Assembly (NCBI GenBank): GCA_964614915.1
Contig: CAZTNC010000015.1
Span: 62,001-126,000, forward strand
Length of the DNA: 64,000 nucleotides
Direction: 5' to 3'
Origin: WTFY01 sp964614915
GTDB lineage: Bacteria; Pseudomonadota; Gammaproteobacteria; UBA4575
Positions 43,066 to 53,360 of the stretch are shown here, one piece after another. The translations under genes were made by a program, and so were the position numbers. The notes beneath the pieces were generated by a model that was given only the letters and a program-made list of their open reading frames with translations, had not been told where the DNA came from and did not search any database. How positions within the stretch are numbered: the stretch's first letter is position 1; each line of letters starts with the position of its first letter.

Positions 43066-43734
43066 TTAATCCATACTTATTTTCAATGAAGCACTGATGG
43101 CAAGCGGTGCCAATACCAGTGCCAGGATCAAACCCGATCCCAGCATGGCCAGCTGTCCCGAAACAGCAAGCCCATCCGTAGCGGCACTGACCGCTGACGA
43201 TGCGAATATCAAAACCGGTACATACAGTGGCAACACGAGAAGACCCAGCAATACACCGCCGCCACGGAAGCCTGCGGTAAGCGCGGCACCAATCGCACCG
43301 ATCAGGCTCAGTATCGGGGTACCCAGCAAAATCGTGACCCACAGCACCGGGACTGCCTGTACAGGCATGTGCAAAAGCATCGCCATCAACGGCACAATCA
43401 GCAGCATGGGGACCCCTGTAATCAGCCAGTGCGCAACCACTTTCCCGAGTATCAGCAACGAGAAAGGATAGGGGTTCAAGAGCAACTGCTCAATGCTGCC
43501 ATCTTCAAAATCCTGCCTGAAAATACTCTCCATGGAAATCAGGGCCGCCAGTAATGTGGTGACCCATACCAGTCCCGGTGCCAACCTTCCCAGAAATTCG
43601 GCATCTGGACTGACTCCCAAGGGGAAAAGGGTCGCCACGATCACGTAGAACAGAACCGGGTTCATCAAGTCTGCGCGCCTGCGGTAGGCCAGCAACAGGT
43701 CTCGTTGGATAATGGTAAAAAATACACCCAGCAT
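43066..43734 (-). CDS. ccmB: heme exporter protein CcmB
   Basis: Membrane subunit of the CcmAB ABC unit that releases holo-CcmE. It has 222 residues with six hydrophobic segments; the N-terminal FTIIQRDLLLAYRRRADLMNP and FRQDFEDGSIEQLLL are characteristic. It lies 2 nt after ccmA. Confidence 0.95.
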   Translation of the reverse strand: MLGVFFTIIQRDLLLAYRRRADLMNPVLFYVIVATLFPLGVSPDAEFLGRLAPGLVWVTTLLAALISMESIFRQDFEDGSIEQLLLNPYPFSLLILGKVVAHWLITGVPMLLIVPLMAMLLHMPVQAVPVLWVTILLGTPILSLIGAIGAALTAGFRGGGVLLGLLVLPLYVPVLIFASSAVSAATDGLAVSGQLAMLGSGLILALVLAPLAISASLKISMD

Positions 43735-43736
43735 GA

Positions 43737-44369
43737 TTATGACAACTCGATTCGCTTTACCCGGTGTTCGGGAATCTTCAATTCGCGATGTGTTGTGACC
43801 ACCAGGATTCCCCGGTTTTCGAGATGATCCTTCAATACCTGTTCGAAGCTACCGATAAACTCCTTGTCCAATGCCGTAAGGGGCTCATCGAGCACCCAGA
43901 TCGCTCTTCGTTGCAACTGCAACTTGGCCAGTGCCAGGCGCCTCTTCTGCCCAGCAGAGAGCTTGCCTGTCATCATGTTTCGTTGCCCGAACAAGCCCGC
44001 GGTGCGGACAACTTCCTTGACTTCAGATTCTTTGCTGCTTTCGCCTGCCAAACGTTGCATAAATACAAGATTCTCCAGCACTGTCAGGTCCGGTTTGACA
44101 CCGGATTGATGACCCACATAGGACACCTGTTGCCGGAAATTCTCATGCCCGTATATGGGTTCACTGCACCAGGTCACCCGGCCTTCGGCAGGCTGGCTGA
44201 ACCCACATATAATCCTAAGCAAGCTCGTCTTACCACTGCCATTACTGCCTCTCACCACCAGAGTTTCTCCTGAGATGATTGAGAACCCCAAACCGGAAAA
44301 CAGTTCCTTGCCCCCTCGTATACACTTCAGGTCATGTGCTTCGAGTACCCTTGGTGCTGGAATAGGCAT
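43737..44369 (-). CDS. ccmA: heme exporter ATPase CcmA
   Basis: ABC ATPase of System I cytochrome c maturation. Walker A GSNGSGKTSLLR, signature LSAGQKRRLALAKL and Walker B AIWVLDEPLTALD are all visible in 210 residues. It is first in the ccmABCDEFGHI operon, with about 225 bp to the divergent mfd gene. Confidence 0.95.
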   Translation of the reverse strand: MPIPAPRVLEAHDLKCIRGGKELFSGLGFSIISGETLVVRGSNGSGKTSLLRIICGFSQPAEGRVTWCSEPIYGHENFRQQVSYVGHQSGVKPDLTVLENLVFMQRLAGESSKESEVKEVVRTAGLFGQRNMMTGKLSAGQKRRLALAKLQLQRRAIWVLDEPLTALDKEFIGSFEQVLKDHLENRGILVVTTHRELKIPEHRVKRIELS

Positions 44370-44595
44370 CGCATCGAACTTGATCAGGTAAAATACAGAA
44401 CTGGCACAGCTGACTTATCTAGCCGCAAAGAATCTTAACATGCAGAGCCTTGAAAAAACGAACCATTGGGTGTGTGCAAGAGGCATGCAGGTAACTCCTG
44501 CGCTATCTGGAAAGACATCAAATACGAAGATCAGCGACCGCTGCGATGCGCAAGTAACGGCCATGTTTCTCTCATACTCCAGCACTCCCTAGGTC

Positions 44596-47500
44596 ATGGA
44601 TATCTTCCATCCCCCACAGCCTGACACGATCTGTCCCCGGATCACCTGGGGCCAGACCTATGGCTGCAGCAAGAGCCTGGCACTGTCGAAAGCCATTGAA
44701 GGATATGAGGGCATGACCCTGATCATCACACCGGATATCCAGACCGCGGGCATTCTGAAAAGTGAACTGTCTTTTTTCTGTAGCTCTTCTGTCGAGATCT
44801 TTTTGTTTCCGGATTACGAGACCCTTCCATATGATGCACTCCCTCCCCACGAAGACATCATTTCGGACCGGCTGCTCACCTTGCGTTCACTTCTTGATGC
44901 TCGTTGTCGCACTCTGATTATCCCGGTCGCTACCTTCATGAGCCGGCTCTCGCCCGAATCGTTCATAAGGGACCAGATACTGAATCTCGCGACTGGAGAC
45001 CAGCTTGATCCTGAAGATTTCAGGAAAACCCTGGTCAAGGCGGGCTACCAGTACGTATCCCAGGTCATGCTACACGGGGAGTTCGCCGTTCGCGGCTCCA
45101 TTATCGACCTGTATCCCATGGGATGCCTGCAACCCTACCGGATCGACCTGTTCAATGACGAGATTGATACCATCCGTACCTTCAACCCTGACAACCAGAT
45201 CTCGGCTCACAAGGTCGACGGGTTTCAAATCCTTCCTGCACGCGAATTCCCTACCGACGAAAGTGCCGTCAAACGATTTAGAAAAAACTACAGGGTCCAA
45301 ATCGAAGGTGATCCGAACAACAGTGTAATTTACCGGGAAGTCAGCAACCACAATCTACCGCGTGGAGTGGAATACTACTTCCCGTTATTTTTTGAGCAAA
45401 CCAGTACATTCTTCAACTACATCCCCGATGAATGCCGGCTGGTTTTATTTGAAAACAGCATCGAGGCCGCAGAGGATTTTGAGAGCGAGGTGTTTTCAAG
45501 GTACGAACAACGGAAATACGACCCGGAACGCCCACCATTAAATCCCGACCAACTATGGATTTCCACCGCAGACCTTGAGAACGGTCTGCAGAAATTCAAC
45601 ACCATCCAGATTCAGCAATTCAAGATCGAGCGCCCGCGCCAAGACCAGCACAACTTTCATACCCGGGCACTCCCTGCCCTTGCCATAAATTCAAGGGTAA
45701 ACAATCCGGCTACGGAACTCGTTCAGTTTATAGAAACCAGCAACTGCAAAATACTGTTCCTTGCCGAGTCACCCGGCAGAAGGGAGTACCTGTGTGATGT
45801 ATTGAAAGGGTTTGGCATACGCCCCAAGGTTATCAAGAGCTGGCAGGAATTCATCAACTCCGAGCTCTCCCTAGCAATCACAGTCGGGCCCTTGGAGGAA
45901 GGCCTGCTTCTACCTGAAAACGAAATTGCGATCGTCACTGAAAGCAACCTGTTTGGCGCGCGCGTAAAACAGAAAAGGAAATACAGACGGCACATACGGG
46001 ATGCCGAGGCACTCATCCGGGATCTTTCTGAATTGGCCCAAGGAGCGCCCATGGTGCATGAAGACCATGGTGTAGGACGGTACCGGGGGCTGAAAACTTT
46101 GAATCTCAGTGGAGCAGAAACCGAATTCCTGGTGCTCGAGTATGCAAACCAGGACCTCCTGTATGTGCCTGTGTCTTCACTCCATCTTGTCAGTCGCTAT
46201 ACGGGAGCATCGGAAGACAACGCACCCCTTCACCGCCTGGGGGGCGAAGCCTGGAAAAATATAAAACGTCGTGCCGTGGCACGCACCCGCGATGTAGCTG
46301 CCGAACTGCTCGACATTTACTCGCGGCGTGAGGCCAAAAAGGGCTACCAGTATGTCATCAACCATCAGGAGTTGAATCTGTTCGGCTCCACTTTTTCCTA
46401 TGAGGAGACTCCGGACCAGCAAAAGGCGATTGACGACGTCATAGACGACATGAAGTCGAAAAAGCCCATGGACCGTATCGTCTGCGGCGATGTCGGCTTT
46501 GGCAAGACTGAAGTCGCCATGCGTGCTGCCTTTGTTGCCGCTCTGGCAGGAAAACAGGTTGCCGTGCTGGTACCCACGACCCTGCTTGCCATGCAGCACT
46601 TCCAAAGCTTCAGTGACCGCTTTGCCGACTGGCCGGTACGCATTGAGCATGTCTCGCGGTTTGTATCAGGTAAAAGACAAAGTGCCGCCAAAACCGGTCT
46701 CTCTGACGGAAGCATTGACATCGTTATCGGTACGCACAAACTGTTGAGCACTGACATCAGATTCAAAAATCTTGGCTTGATTGTTGTTGATGAGGAACAG
46801 CGGTTTGGCGTCAGCCAGAAAGAGATTCTTAAAAAAATGCGCGCCGAGGTAGATGTCCTGACCCTGACAGCAACCCCCATTCCAAGAACACTGAACATGT
46901 CACTGAGTGGATTGCGTGACCTGTCCATTATTGCAACGCCACCCAGTCATCGCCATGCAATCAAGACTTTCGTCGGCACGTGGGACACACACACCATACG
47001 CGAAGCCTGTCTCCGTGAACTCAAGCGCGGTGGGCAAGTCTTTCTGCTGCACAACGAGGTCCGCAGTATCGAGAAAACCGCCAGAGAGATTCGGAAATTG
47101 TTGCCCAATACCGTTGTCGGGGTTGCACACGGTCAAATGCCCGAACAGGATTTGGAACAGATCATGGTTGATTTCTACCACCAGCGCTTCAATGTCCTGG
47201 TGTGCACTACGATCATAGAAAACGGGATCGACATCCCTTCGGCCAATACGATCATTGTCAATCGTGCGGATAAGCTGGGGCTGTCTCAGCTTCATCAAAT
47301 CCGAGGAAGGGTTGGCCGGTCTAGTCACCGGGCCTATGCCTACCTGATCGCCCCGCCTAAATCTGCAATGTCGGAAAATGCTGTAAAACGGCTGGAAGCC
47401 ATTGAAGCACTGGAAGAGCTAGGTGCCGGGTTTACGGTGGCTACCCATGACCTGGAGATCCGGGGTGCCGGCGAATTGCTGGGCGCAGAGCAAAGCGGTC

Positions 47501-48051
47501 AAATTCATGAAATCGGATTCAGCCTGTACAACCAGCTCCTCGCACGCACTGTAGCTGCACTCAAGGCAGGCGAAATCCCCTCCGCTGATCTGCCTTCTGA
47601 TCATGGAACAGAGGTGGACCTGGGTGTACCAGCCCTGCTGCCGGAGGACTACGTACCTGACGTACACACACGGCTGATGCTCTATAAGCGAATCGCGAGC
47701 GCAAGAAACATGGATGACCTGAATGACCTTGAAGTTGAGTTGATCGATCGATTCGGTCTGCTGCCGGAATATGCAAAAAACCTTTTCAGTGTCACTCAGA
47801 TCAAGCTAGTTGCAGAGCATTATGATGTAACCCGGATACGGGCTGGAAACGAATCTGCGCACCTGAGCTTTGCAAAATCACATAAGATAGATGTGAGCAA
47901 ACTGCTGGCACTTGTTCAGGAAAACCCTTCCATGTATAAGCTGAGTAGTGCAGAGAAACTTACGATATATGCTGAAATGGAAGACGTGCAGCAACGAATT
48001 GAAACCATCGGCGGATTACTCAACGGCCTCCAACTCAAGCAGGCTGCCTGA
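44596..48051 (+). CDS. mfd: transcription-repair coupling factor
   Basis: Pushes stalled RNA polymerase off DNA and recruits UvrA. The 1151-residue protein shows the UvrB-like N-terminal module, the RNA-polymerase-interacting region (VHEDHGVGRYRGL), and a RecG-like translocase with Walker A CGDVGFGKTEVAMRAAF, DEEQRFG, TATPIPRTL and IHQIRGRVGRS, plus the TRCF C-terminal domain. csiV follows 18 nt later. Confidence 0.98.
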   Translation: MDIFHPPQPDTICPRITWGQTYGCSKSLALSKAIEGYEGMTLIITPDIQTAGILKSELSFFCSSSVEIFLFPDYETLPYDALPPHEDIISDRLLTLRSLLDARCRTLIIPVATFMSRLSPESFIRDQILNLATGDQLDPEDFRKTLVKAGYQYVSQVMLHGEFAVRGSIIDLYPMGCLQPYRIDLFNDEIDTIRTFNPDNQISAHKVDGFQILPAREFPTDESAVKRFRKNYRVQIEGDPNNSVIYREVSNHNLPRGVEYYFPLFFEQTSTFFNYIPDECRLVLFENSIEAAEDFESEVFSRYEQRKYDPERPPLNPDQLWISTADLENGLQKFNTIQIQQFKIERPRQDQHNFHTRALPALAINSRVNNPATELVQFIETSNCKILFLAESPGRREYLCDVLKGFGIRPKVIKSWQEFINSELSLAITVGPLEEGLLLPENEIAIVTESNLFGARVKQKRKYRRHIRDAEALIRDLSELAQGAPMVHEDHGVGRYRGLKTLNLSGAETEFLVLEYANQDLLYVPVSSLHLVSRYTGASEDNAPLHRLGGEAWKNIKRRAVARTRDVAAELLDIYSRREAKKGYQYVINHQELNLFGSTFSYEETPDQQKAIDDVIDDMKSKKPMDRIVCGDVGFGKTEVAMRAAFVAALAGKQVAVLVPTTLLAMQHFQSFSDRFADWPVRIEHVSRFVSGKRQSAAKTGLSDGSIDIVIGTHKLLSTDIRFKNLGLIVVDEEQRFGVSQKEILKKMRAEVDVLTLTATPIPRTLNMSLSGLRDLSIIATPPSHRHAIKTFVGTWDTHTIREACLRELKRGGQVFLLHNEVRSIEKTAREIRKLLPNTVVGVAHGQMPEQDLEQIMVDFYHQRFNVLVCTTIIENGIDIPSANTIIVNRADKLGLSQLHQIRGRVGRSSHRAYAYLIAPPKSAMSENAVKRLEAIEALEELGAGFTVATHDLEIRGAGELLGAEQSGQIHEIGFSLYNQLLARTVAALKAGEIPSADLPSDHGTEVDLGVPALLPEDYVPDVHTRLMLYKRIASARNMDDLNDLEVELIDRFGLLPEYAKNLFSVTQIKLVAEHYDVTRIRAGNESAHLSFAKSHKIDVSKLLALVQENPSMYKLSSAEKLTIYAEMEDVQQRIETIGGLLNGLQLKQAA

Positions 48052-48069
48052 ATCTTGGGCTCTTGAACC

Positions 48070-48774
48070 ATGAGAATTCCGACCCGAATAAACTGTATTT
48101 TGTTCCTCTCTCTGTTATGTGCCTGTCAGTCTGGTCTTGCGAAAGACTACATTGTCGAGATGATCTTCTTTGCCAATGTGCCCGCTCCTGAACAACCCTT
48201 GGCGCAGGTGGCCGATCCCTCGGCACTTCCCGATCTGCAGGATGCCATTTTGCTGGATGACAGTGCGCTCCTTCATGATTTTCTGCCCTTGTCCCAGGAA
48301 GCATTTGAACTGGCTGACCAGGCTTCTGCATTGACGGCTTCAGGAAAATATCAAATCCTGGAACATGTAGCCTGGCTGCAACCTGGTCTTGCAAAGAGAC
48401 AGGCCATTCCGGTTCGTATCCAGGCAGGGCTGGACTACAGCGATGACTTTGGTGAACACGTGCCAGTCTATCTGGTCACCGAGGACCAGGGCATGCAGGA
48501 GGAGCATGCAATCAGTGAGCTAGATGGTACGGTCAAGGTGGTTCTCGAGCGTTACCTGCATGTATTCACGGACCTCGTCTATCGCAGGCCTGTCAACAAA
48601 AACATGAATGCTGAGTCAGTGGCAGATGTCTCAGAGCATGACCGTGTTCTGGCAGACTTTCCCCTGAAAATACACCGGAAAATGCGCAGCAAGGAACTGC
48701 ATTACATTGATCACCCGTTATTTGGCATCCTGGTAGAAATACGCCCTGCACAGAGCGAAGACGAAACCTCTTGA
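48070..48774 (+). CDS. CsiV family protein
   Basis: A 234-residue exported protein: signal peptide ending in SGLA, then KDYIVEMIFFAN, the usual CsiV opening, and late patterns VVLERYLHVFTDLVYR and SKELHYIDHPLFGILVEIRP. CsiV helps CrfA-type and cell-wall functions in Vibrio; its general role is uncertain. Its place after mfd is conserved in gammaproteobacteria. Confidence 0.88.
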   Translation: MRIPTRINCILFLSLLCACQSGLAKDYIVEMIFFANVPAPEQPLAQVADPSALPDLQDAILLDDSALLHDFLPLSQEAFELADQASALTASGKYQILEHVAWLQPGLAKRQAIPVRIQAGLDYSDDFGEHVPVYLVTEDQGMQEEHAISELDGTVKVVLERYLHVFTDLVYRRPVNKNMNAESVADVSEHDRVLADFPLKIHRKMRSKELHYIDHPLFGILVEIRPAQSEDETS

Positions 48775-48906
48775 TTCTGCCCTTCCTGGCATTCGACATG
48801 ATGCCCGACGGGCAAGCCACCTTCACGAACGACATCGACCTCGGGCCTGCACAGACTTCTTGACGTCACCGGATGCAGCACGGTCAATCAAAAAGAACGC
48901 TTCATC

Positions 48907-49665
48907 TCATGAGTTAAAGTGTCTTGCAGAAGCGGTCAAAAGCTGTCTGACGGCAAGAATTCCCTGTCCTACAGTCTTTTGTACCTCGGCCATGTCGATT
49001 TTTTCCTTGCTGTCTGCGCAACCTGCAGCCCAATTCACACAAAACGCACACGTTGTATAACAAATACCCAGTTCACTCGCCAGGGATGCTTCAGGCATCG
49101 CCGTCATCCCGACAATGTCACAGCCGTCGTTGGCCATACGCTTTACCTCGGCGGCCGTTTCCAACCGGGGGCCCTGGGTGACTCCATAAGTGGCACCATC
49201 CAGAAGGTCAAGATCAATGTCAGCAGAAGCACGAAGCACGATTTCACGGAGTTCACGACAAAATGGTTCGGTAAAATCGATGTGAGCCACCTGCTCGAGA
49301 CCCTCTTCAAAAAAAGTATGTTTGCGGCCGTAGGTGTAATCAATGATCTGGTCGGGAAGGATAATCTTTTTCGGTGAAGCGGCTTGGTTGATGCCGCCAA
49401 CCGCAGCAACGCCGATGATGTGCGTGGCGCCAGTCTCATGCAATGCCCAGATATTGGCACGATAATTTACCTGGTGTGGCGGGATATTGTGCAGAGGACC
49501 GTGTCGCAGTAGAAAAGTAACCTCCTCGCCTCCCAGCTCCACAGTTTTCAACGCACTGCTGCATGCCCCAAAGGGCGTATCCACTTGCTGTTCCCTGACA
49601 ATCTTCAGATCGCCAAATGCAGCAAACCCTGTGCCTCCGATAATCGCGAGGCGCTTTACCGCCAT
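48907..49665 (-). CDS. S-methyl-5'-thioinosine/thioadenosine phosphorylase
   Basis: A 252-residue purine nucleoside phosphorylase of the MTAP/MTIP group. IIGGTGFAAFGDL, RHGPLHNIPPHQVNYRANIWAL, TQGPRLETAAEVKRM and DIVGMTAMPEASLASELGICY are the conserved blocks. In Pseudomonas the homologue next to nagZ (PA3004) prefers methylthioinosine; nagZ is two genes upstream here too, so MTIP is the better guess. It takes part in methionine salvage. Confidence 0.9.
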   Translation of the reverse strand: MAVKRLAIIGGTGFAAFGDLKIVREQQVDTPFGACSSALKTVELGGEEVTFLLRHGPLHNIPPHQVNYRANIWALHETGATHIIGVAAVGGINQAASPKKIILPDQIIDYTYGRKHTFFEEGLEQVAHIDFTEPFCRELREIVLRASADIDLDLLDGATYGVTQGPRLETAAEVKRMANDGCDIVGMTAMPEASLASELGICYTTCAFCVNWAAGCADSKEKIDMAEVQKTVGQGILAVRQLLTASARHFNS

Positions 49666-49766
49666 TGCCTGCCCGCCATCTTAGACATTACACAGAAACC
49701 GGATGCTGACTCCACACCAGACACTTGAGAATCCCCAGCGACACACCTTGCTTTGCATGCCCAGGG

Positions 49767-50885
49767 CTAGGAGGCTCGCGGCGGAGAAGCTTCATTCTCG
49801 GTATGATCGAAGTGCAAAACTTGGGTCGGGTAGGCAATGCTTGCGTGATGCTTTTCAATGATCTCGGAAATCTTCAGCAAGACATCCTGCTTGACCTCGT
49901 GAAACCGGATCCAGTTTGTGGTTTTCGTGAACGTGTATACAAAAAAGTCTACCGATGAGTCACTGAACTGGTTGAAGTTCACGATCATTGTCTGCTTTTG
50001 ATCGATCTCCTCATGCTGTCTCAGCATATCCTTGACTTCATGTACGATCATATCCATTGAATGGATATCGTCGTAACGAATCCCGATGGTCTCATAGATT
50101 CTTCGATGCGACATGCGGGAAGGGTTTTCTACGATGATGCTCGCGAAAACCGAGTTCGGGACATAGAGAGGTCGTTTGTCAAATGTCCGGATCCGGGTCT
50201 GGCGCCATCCGATTTCCTCAACGGTGCCTTCGATCTCTTTATCCGGAGAACAAATCCAGTCCCCAACCTTAAACGGGCGGTCAAGGTAAATCATCAGGCC
50301 GCCAAAGAAATTGGATAACAGGTCTTTGGCAGCAAAACCCACTGCAATACCGCCGATCCCTCCAAAAGCGAGAACTCCTGAAATGCTGAAGCCAAGAGTT
50401 TGCAGCATCACCAGGGCTGCAGTAATGAAAACAGATGCATTGACCAGTTTGACCAATGCATGGGTCGTGGTCACATCCACACTGCTCCCCTGCTGGGAGT
50501 GCTTGCGGATGAAGGCCTTCTCAAACTCTCGAACAAAGCGGATCAAAAACCAGGTGAGTATCGCGATCACCGAAATATCTCGTACCGGATCAATCGCCTT
50601 GAAAATTTCTGCCTCTGTTCTGCTGGCAACAATGTCAGCAGCAAACAAAATTCCGACCACCCAGATCAATACCTGCAAGGGTTTGCGAACGGCATAAACA
50701 AATGCATCATCCCAGGGGTTTGCCGAGCGCTGGACATTTTTTTCCAGCCTCCGCAAAAACAGGCTTACAAAAGAGTTAAACAAGAGGACAGCGAATACTA
50801 CGACAAACACCTGGATTACCCAGGTGGGGGAAATGTCATGTGGCCACAGATTTCCGAAAATCCCTGAAAGATATGTGCTGTCCAT
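49767..50885 (-). CDS. mechanosensitive ion channel (MscS family)
   Basis: A 372-residue inner-membrane protein with three to four N-terminal helices and the pore-lining segment GVLAFGGIGGIAVGFAAKDLLSNFFGG given in part here as AFGGIGGIAVGFAAKDLL. The beta domain PFKVGDWICSPDKEIEGTVE and the C-terminal mixed domain follow. It relieves osmotic stress when the membrane is stretched. It lies 30 nt after nagZ and 101 nt before the phosphorylase gene. Confidence 0.93.
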   Translation of the reverse strand: MDSTYLSGIFGNLWPHDISPTWVIQVFVVVFAVLLFNSFVSLFLRRLEKNVQRSANPWDDAFVYAVRKPLQVLIWVVGILFAADIVASRTEAEIFKAIDPVRDISVIAILTWFLIRFVREFEKAFIRKHSQQGSSVDVTTTHALVKLVNASVFITAALVMLQTLGFSISGVLAFGGIGGIAVGFAAKDLLSNFFGGLMIYLDRPFKVGDWICSPDKEIEGTVEEIGWRQTRIRTFDKRPLYVPNSVFASIIVENPSRMSHRRIYETIGIRYDDIHSMDMIVHEVKDMLRQHEEIDQKQTMIVNFNQFSDSSVDFFVYTFTKTTNWIRFHEVKQDVLLKISEIIEKHHASIAYPTQVLHFDHTENEASPPRAS

Positions 50886-50915
50886 ACTGTCTTTATTGCT
50901 GTGGGATGTATGCCA

Positions 50916-51965
50916 TTAAATCAGCAGATCACTGCTGGAGGAATCCAGATACGATTCTACTTGTAATACCGCAGATTGCCATGCCTTCCTGACGCGCAGA
51001 TCTTTATTGGGAATTGCATGCTTCCCACCATGCATGCGAGCCAAGCGAATCTGGGATGCCGGATTGTCCTGATTCGTCAACTGTTCTGCAACCTGAACAG
51101 CCTGCTTATTCTCATTGCAGATCAGTACCATGTCGCAACCGGCTTGCAGAGCTTTTTGTGTGCGCACTAGATACTCTTCACTGCAAGCCGCAGCTTTCAT
51201 GCTGAGATCATCACTGAACACCGCACCTTTGAAATCCAGCTCCTCACGCAATACTGCATGCAGCCACTTCCTGGAATAGGTTGCCACTTCCTTGTCTATC
51301 CTCTCGTATACAACATGCGCACTCATGATCCCCGCAATGCCCTGATTGATCAGGCGCCGAAATGGCAGGATATCCTGCATGACAAGATCCGGGTAGCTGC
51401 GGGTATCCACAGGCATGTCAATGTGCGAGTCCGCCGCAACACCGCCATGCCCTGGGAAGTGCTTGCCAACGGCTTGCATGCCTGCGCTGCGCATCCCGCG
51501 AACGTAGTGCATCGCCAGCAAAGCAACAATTTCCGGGTCCTTGTGAAAAGCACGCTCGCCAATCACCTGACTAATTCCAAGGTTCAGATCAAGGACCGGC
51601 GCAAAACTGAAATCGATCCCGACAGACCTGAGTTCTGTGGCCATGAGCCATCCTGTAACCTCAGCCAGTTCACACGCTCTGCGTGAGTCCGTGTCATGGA
51701 TTCTTCCCAGTTCTTGAATCGCGGGTAATTGGGTGAATCCCTCGCGAAACCGCTGTACACACCCTCCCTCCTGATCCACGGCAACCAGCAATCTTGGATG
51801 GCGTAGGGCATGAATTTCACTGACCAGGCTTGTCAGGCTGTCAACTGATGTAAAATTCCTGCTGAAAAGAATCACACCGCCGACCTGGGGCGACAGCAAA
51901 AGTCTTTTTTCCTGTGCAGATAATGAATCTGCACGAAGATCGACCATGAGCGGACCTAGCGACAT
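50916..51965 (-). CDS. nagZ: beta-N-acetylhexosaminidase NagZ
   Basis: Cytoplasmic glycosidase (GH3) that removes GlcNAc from anhydro-muropeptides in wall recycling. The signature KHFPGHGG with the following DSHIDMPVDTR loop is present; VAVDQEGGCVQRFREGF and FSDDLSMKAA mark the substrate and nucleophile regions. ATG at 51965 gives MSLGPLMVDLRAD, the normal start; a TTG at 51971 is a poor alternative. Length is 349 residues. Confidence 0.96.
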   Translation of the reverse strand: MSLGPLMVDLRADSLSAQEKRLLLSPQVGGVILFSRNFTSVDSLTSLVSEIHALRHPRLLVAVDQEGGCVQRFREGFTQLPAIQELGRIHDTDSRRACELAEVTGWLMATELRSVGIDFSFAPVLDLNLGISQVIGERAFHKDPEIVALLAMHYVRGMRSAGMQAVGKHFPGHGGVAADSHIDMPVDTRSYPDLVMQDILPFRRLINQGIAGIMSAHVVYERIDKEVATYSRKWLHAVLREELDFKGAVFSDDLSMKAAACSEEYLVRTQKALQAGCDMVLICNENKQAVQVAEQLTNQDNPASQIRLARMHGGKHAIPNKDLRVRKAWQSAVLQVESYLDSSSSDLLI

Positions 51966-51996
51966 TTGCAAAATTATCCGCTGGTCAAACCGGAAG

Positions 51997-52017
51997 TTGG
52001 AGGTCAGGATCCTCCAA
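51997..52017. other. stem-loop between nagZ and zapE
   Basis: TTGGAGG (51997-52003) and CCTCCAA (52011-52017) form a perfect 7-bp stem with a 7-nt loop, in the divergent region 32-52 bp before the nagZ start. On the minus strand it would be in or near the nagZ leader; it contains the anti-Shine-Dalgarno-like CCTCC, which might matter for translation. Confidence 0.35.
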
Positions 52018-52241
52018 AATATGCGCCCTACCCCTTGAGGCCTGCGCCTGGAAAGACAAAATCATTACACTATCCTCACCATGCATCATCCAGACAGTCA
52101 CACCGCCTTGAACTCATGCAGACACCTTCACCGGGTCGTTACGTGGCCAGACGGATTCCTTGCGGTATATAGTATGCACCCGAAAAAGGAATATCAGCCA
52201 AATTTGTGCAAGCGGGTTTTGGGTCCCACAAACAAGCCAGA

Positions 52242-53342
52242 ATGATTCAATCAGCTTACCAGGAACTGCTTGAAACACAGCAGATCGTACAGGATTCGGA
52301 TCAGGAAAAAACAGTCTTGGCACTCCAAGCCCTACATCACGGACTCAATCACCACGACTCGAAACCCGGACTGCTAAAGCGCATTACGAGCTTTCTGCCT
52401 AGCGGGCAAGACCCTGCAGATATCAAGGGGCTATACATATGGGGAGGGATTGGTCGTGGCAAGACGTTTCTGATGGACCTGTTTTTCTCCAATCTGCATA
52501 TACAGCAAAAATTGCGCCTGCACTACCACCAGTTCATGGATGAGGCCCATGGCTTGCTGAAGCACTGCAGGGATGAGGCCGATCCTCTCAAACGAGTCGC
52601 CCGCAAATTTGCTGACAAGGCCAAGGTGCTCTGTCTCGATGAATTTTTTGTGCATGACATCGGAGATGCCATGATTATTTCAGGGTTACTGCAAGGGCTC
52701 TTTGAGCATAAAACCATCCTAGTCACAACTTCCAACACAAGGCCGGATCTGCTGTATACAAACGGATTGCAGCGTGAACGGTTTTTACCTGCTATTGAAT
52801 TGTTGCAAACACACATGAAGGTAGTGCAGCTCGACGGTGAAACGGACTACCGCTTCGAGCTCATGCAAACAGAAGGGATCTACAACACCCCCATCGACGA
52901 TGCCTCGCAAGACTGGCTTGAACATCACTTTCTGAGCTTGTGCGCAGAAAAAAATGATGGTTCCTGGGGGAAAATCCAGGTCAGGAACCGGAATCTGCAG
53001 AGCATACGCCACTCGGACACGATCGCATGGTTTGATTTCCGGGAATTATGCGCAGAGCCACGCGGTACCTCGGACTATATTGAACTAGCCAAGCGCTTCA
53101 ACACCATTTTGATTTCGCATGTGCCTGTTTTCAGAAACAACGATGACCAGGCAAGGAGATTCATCAACCTTGTGGACGAGTTTTATGATCGTAATGTAAA
53201 GTTGATCCTCTCTGCCGAGGCTTGGCCAGATTCACTGTATCAAGGCACACGGCTCAGCGAAGAATTCAGACGCACGGTGAGCCGGCTGAATGAAATGCAA
53301 TCGCTTGAATATTTGGAAAAACAATATCACCCGGAACGATAA
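52242..53342 (+). CDS. zapE: cell division protein ZapE
   Basis: AFG1-like ATPase that lowers FtsZ stability under oxygen limitation. Walker A GGIGRGKTFLMDLFF, LHYHQFMDEAH, the Walker B region VLCLDEFFVHDIGDAMI and TTSNTRPDLLYTNGLQRERF are conserved. The ATG at 52242 aligns MIQSAYQELLE with the family start, giving 366 residues; a GTG at 52206 would add 12. mdh follows 18 nt later. Confidence 0.94.
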   Translation: MIQSAYQELLETQQIVQDSDQEKTVLALQALHHGLNHHDSKPGLLKRITSFLPSGQDPADIKGLYIWGGIGRGKTFLMDLFFSNLHIQQKLRLHYHQFMDEAHGLLKHCRDEADPLKRVARKFADKAKVLCLDEFFVHDIGDAMIISGLLQGLFEHKTILVTTSNTRPDLLYTNGLQRERFLPAIELLQTHMKVVQLDGETDYRFELMQTEGIYNTPIDDASQDWLEHHFLSLCAEKNDGSWGKIQVRNRNLQSIRHSDTIAWFDFRELCAEPRGTSDYIELAKRFNTILISHVPVFRNNDDQARRFINLVDEFYDRNVKLILSAEAWPDSLYQGTRLSEEFRRTVSRLNEMQSLEYLEKQYHPER

Positions 53343-53360
53343 TTCTATAAGGAACACTAC

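Noticed and set aside
48802..48814. TGCCC-GAC-GGGCA hairpin between csiV and the phosphorylase gene
   Set aside because: Short stem with a 3-nt loop and no T-run; could be a terminator but evidence is thin.
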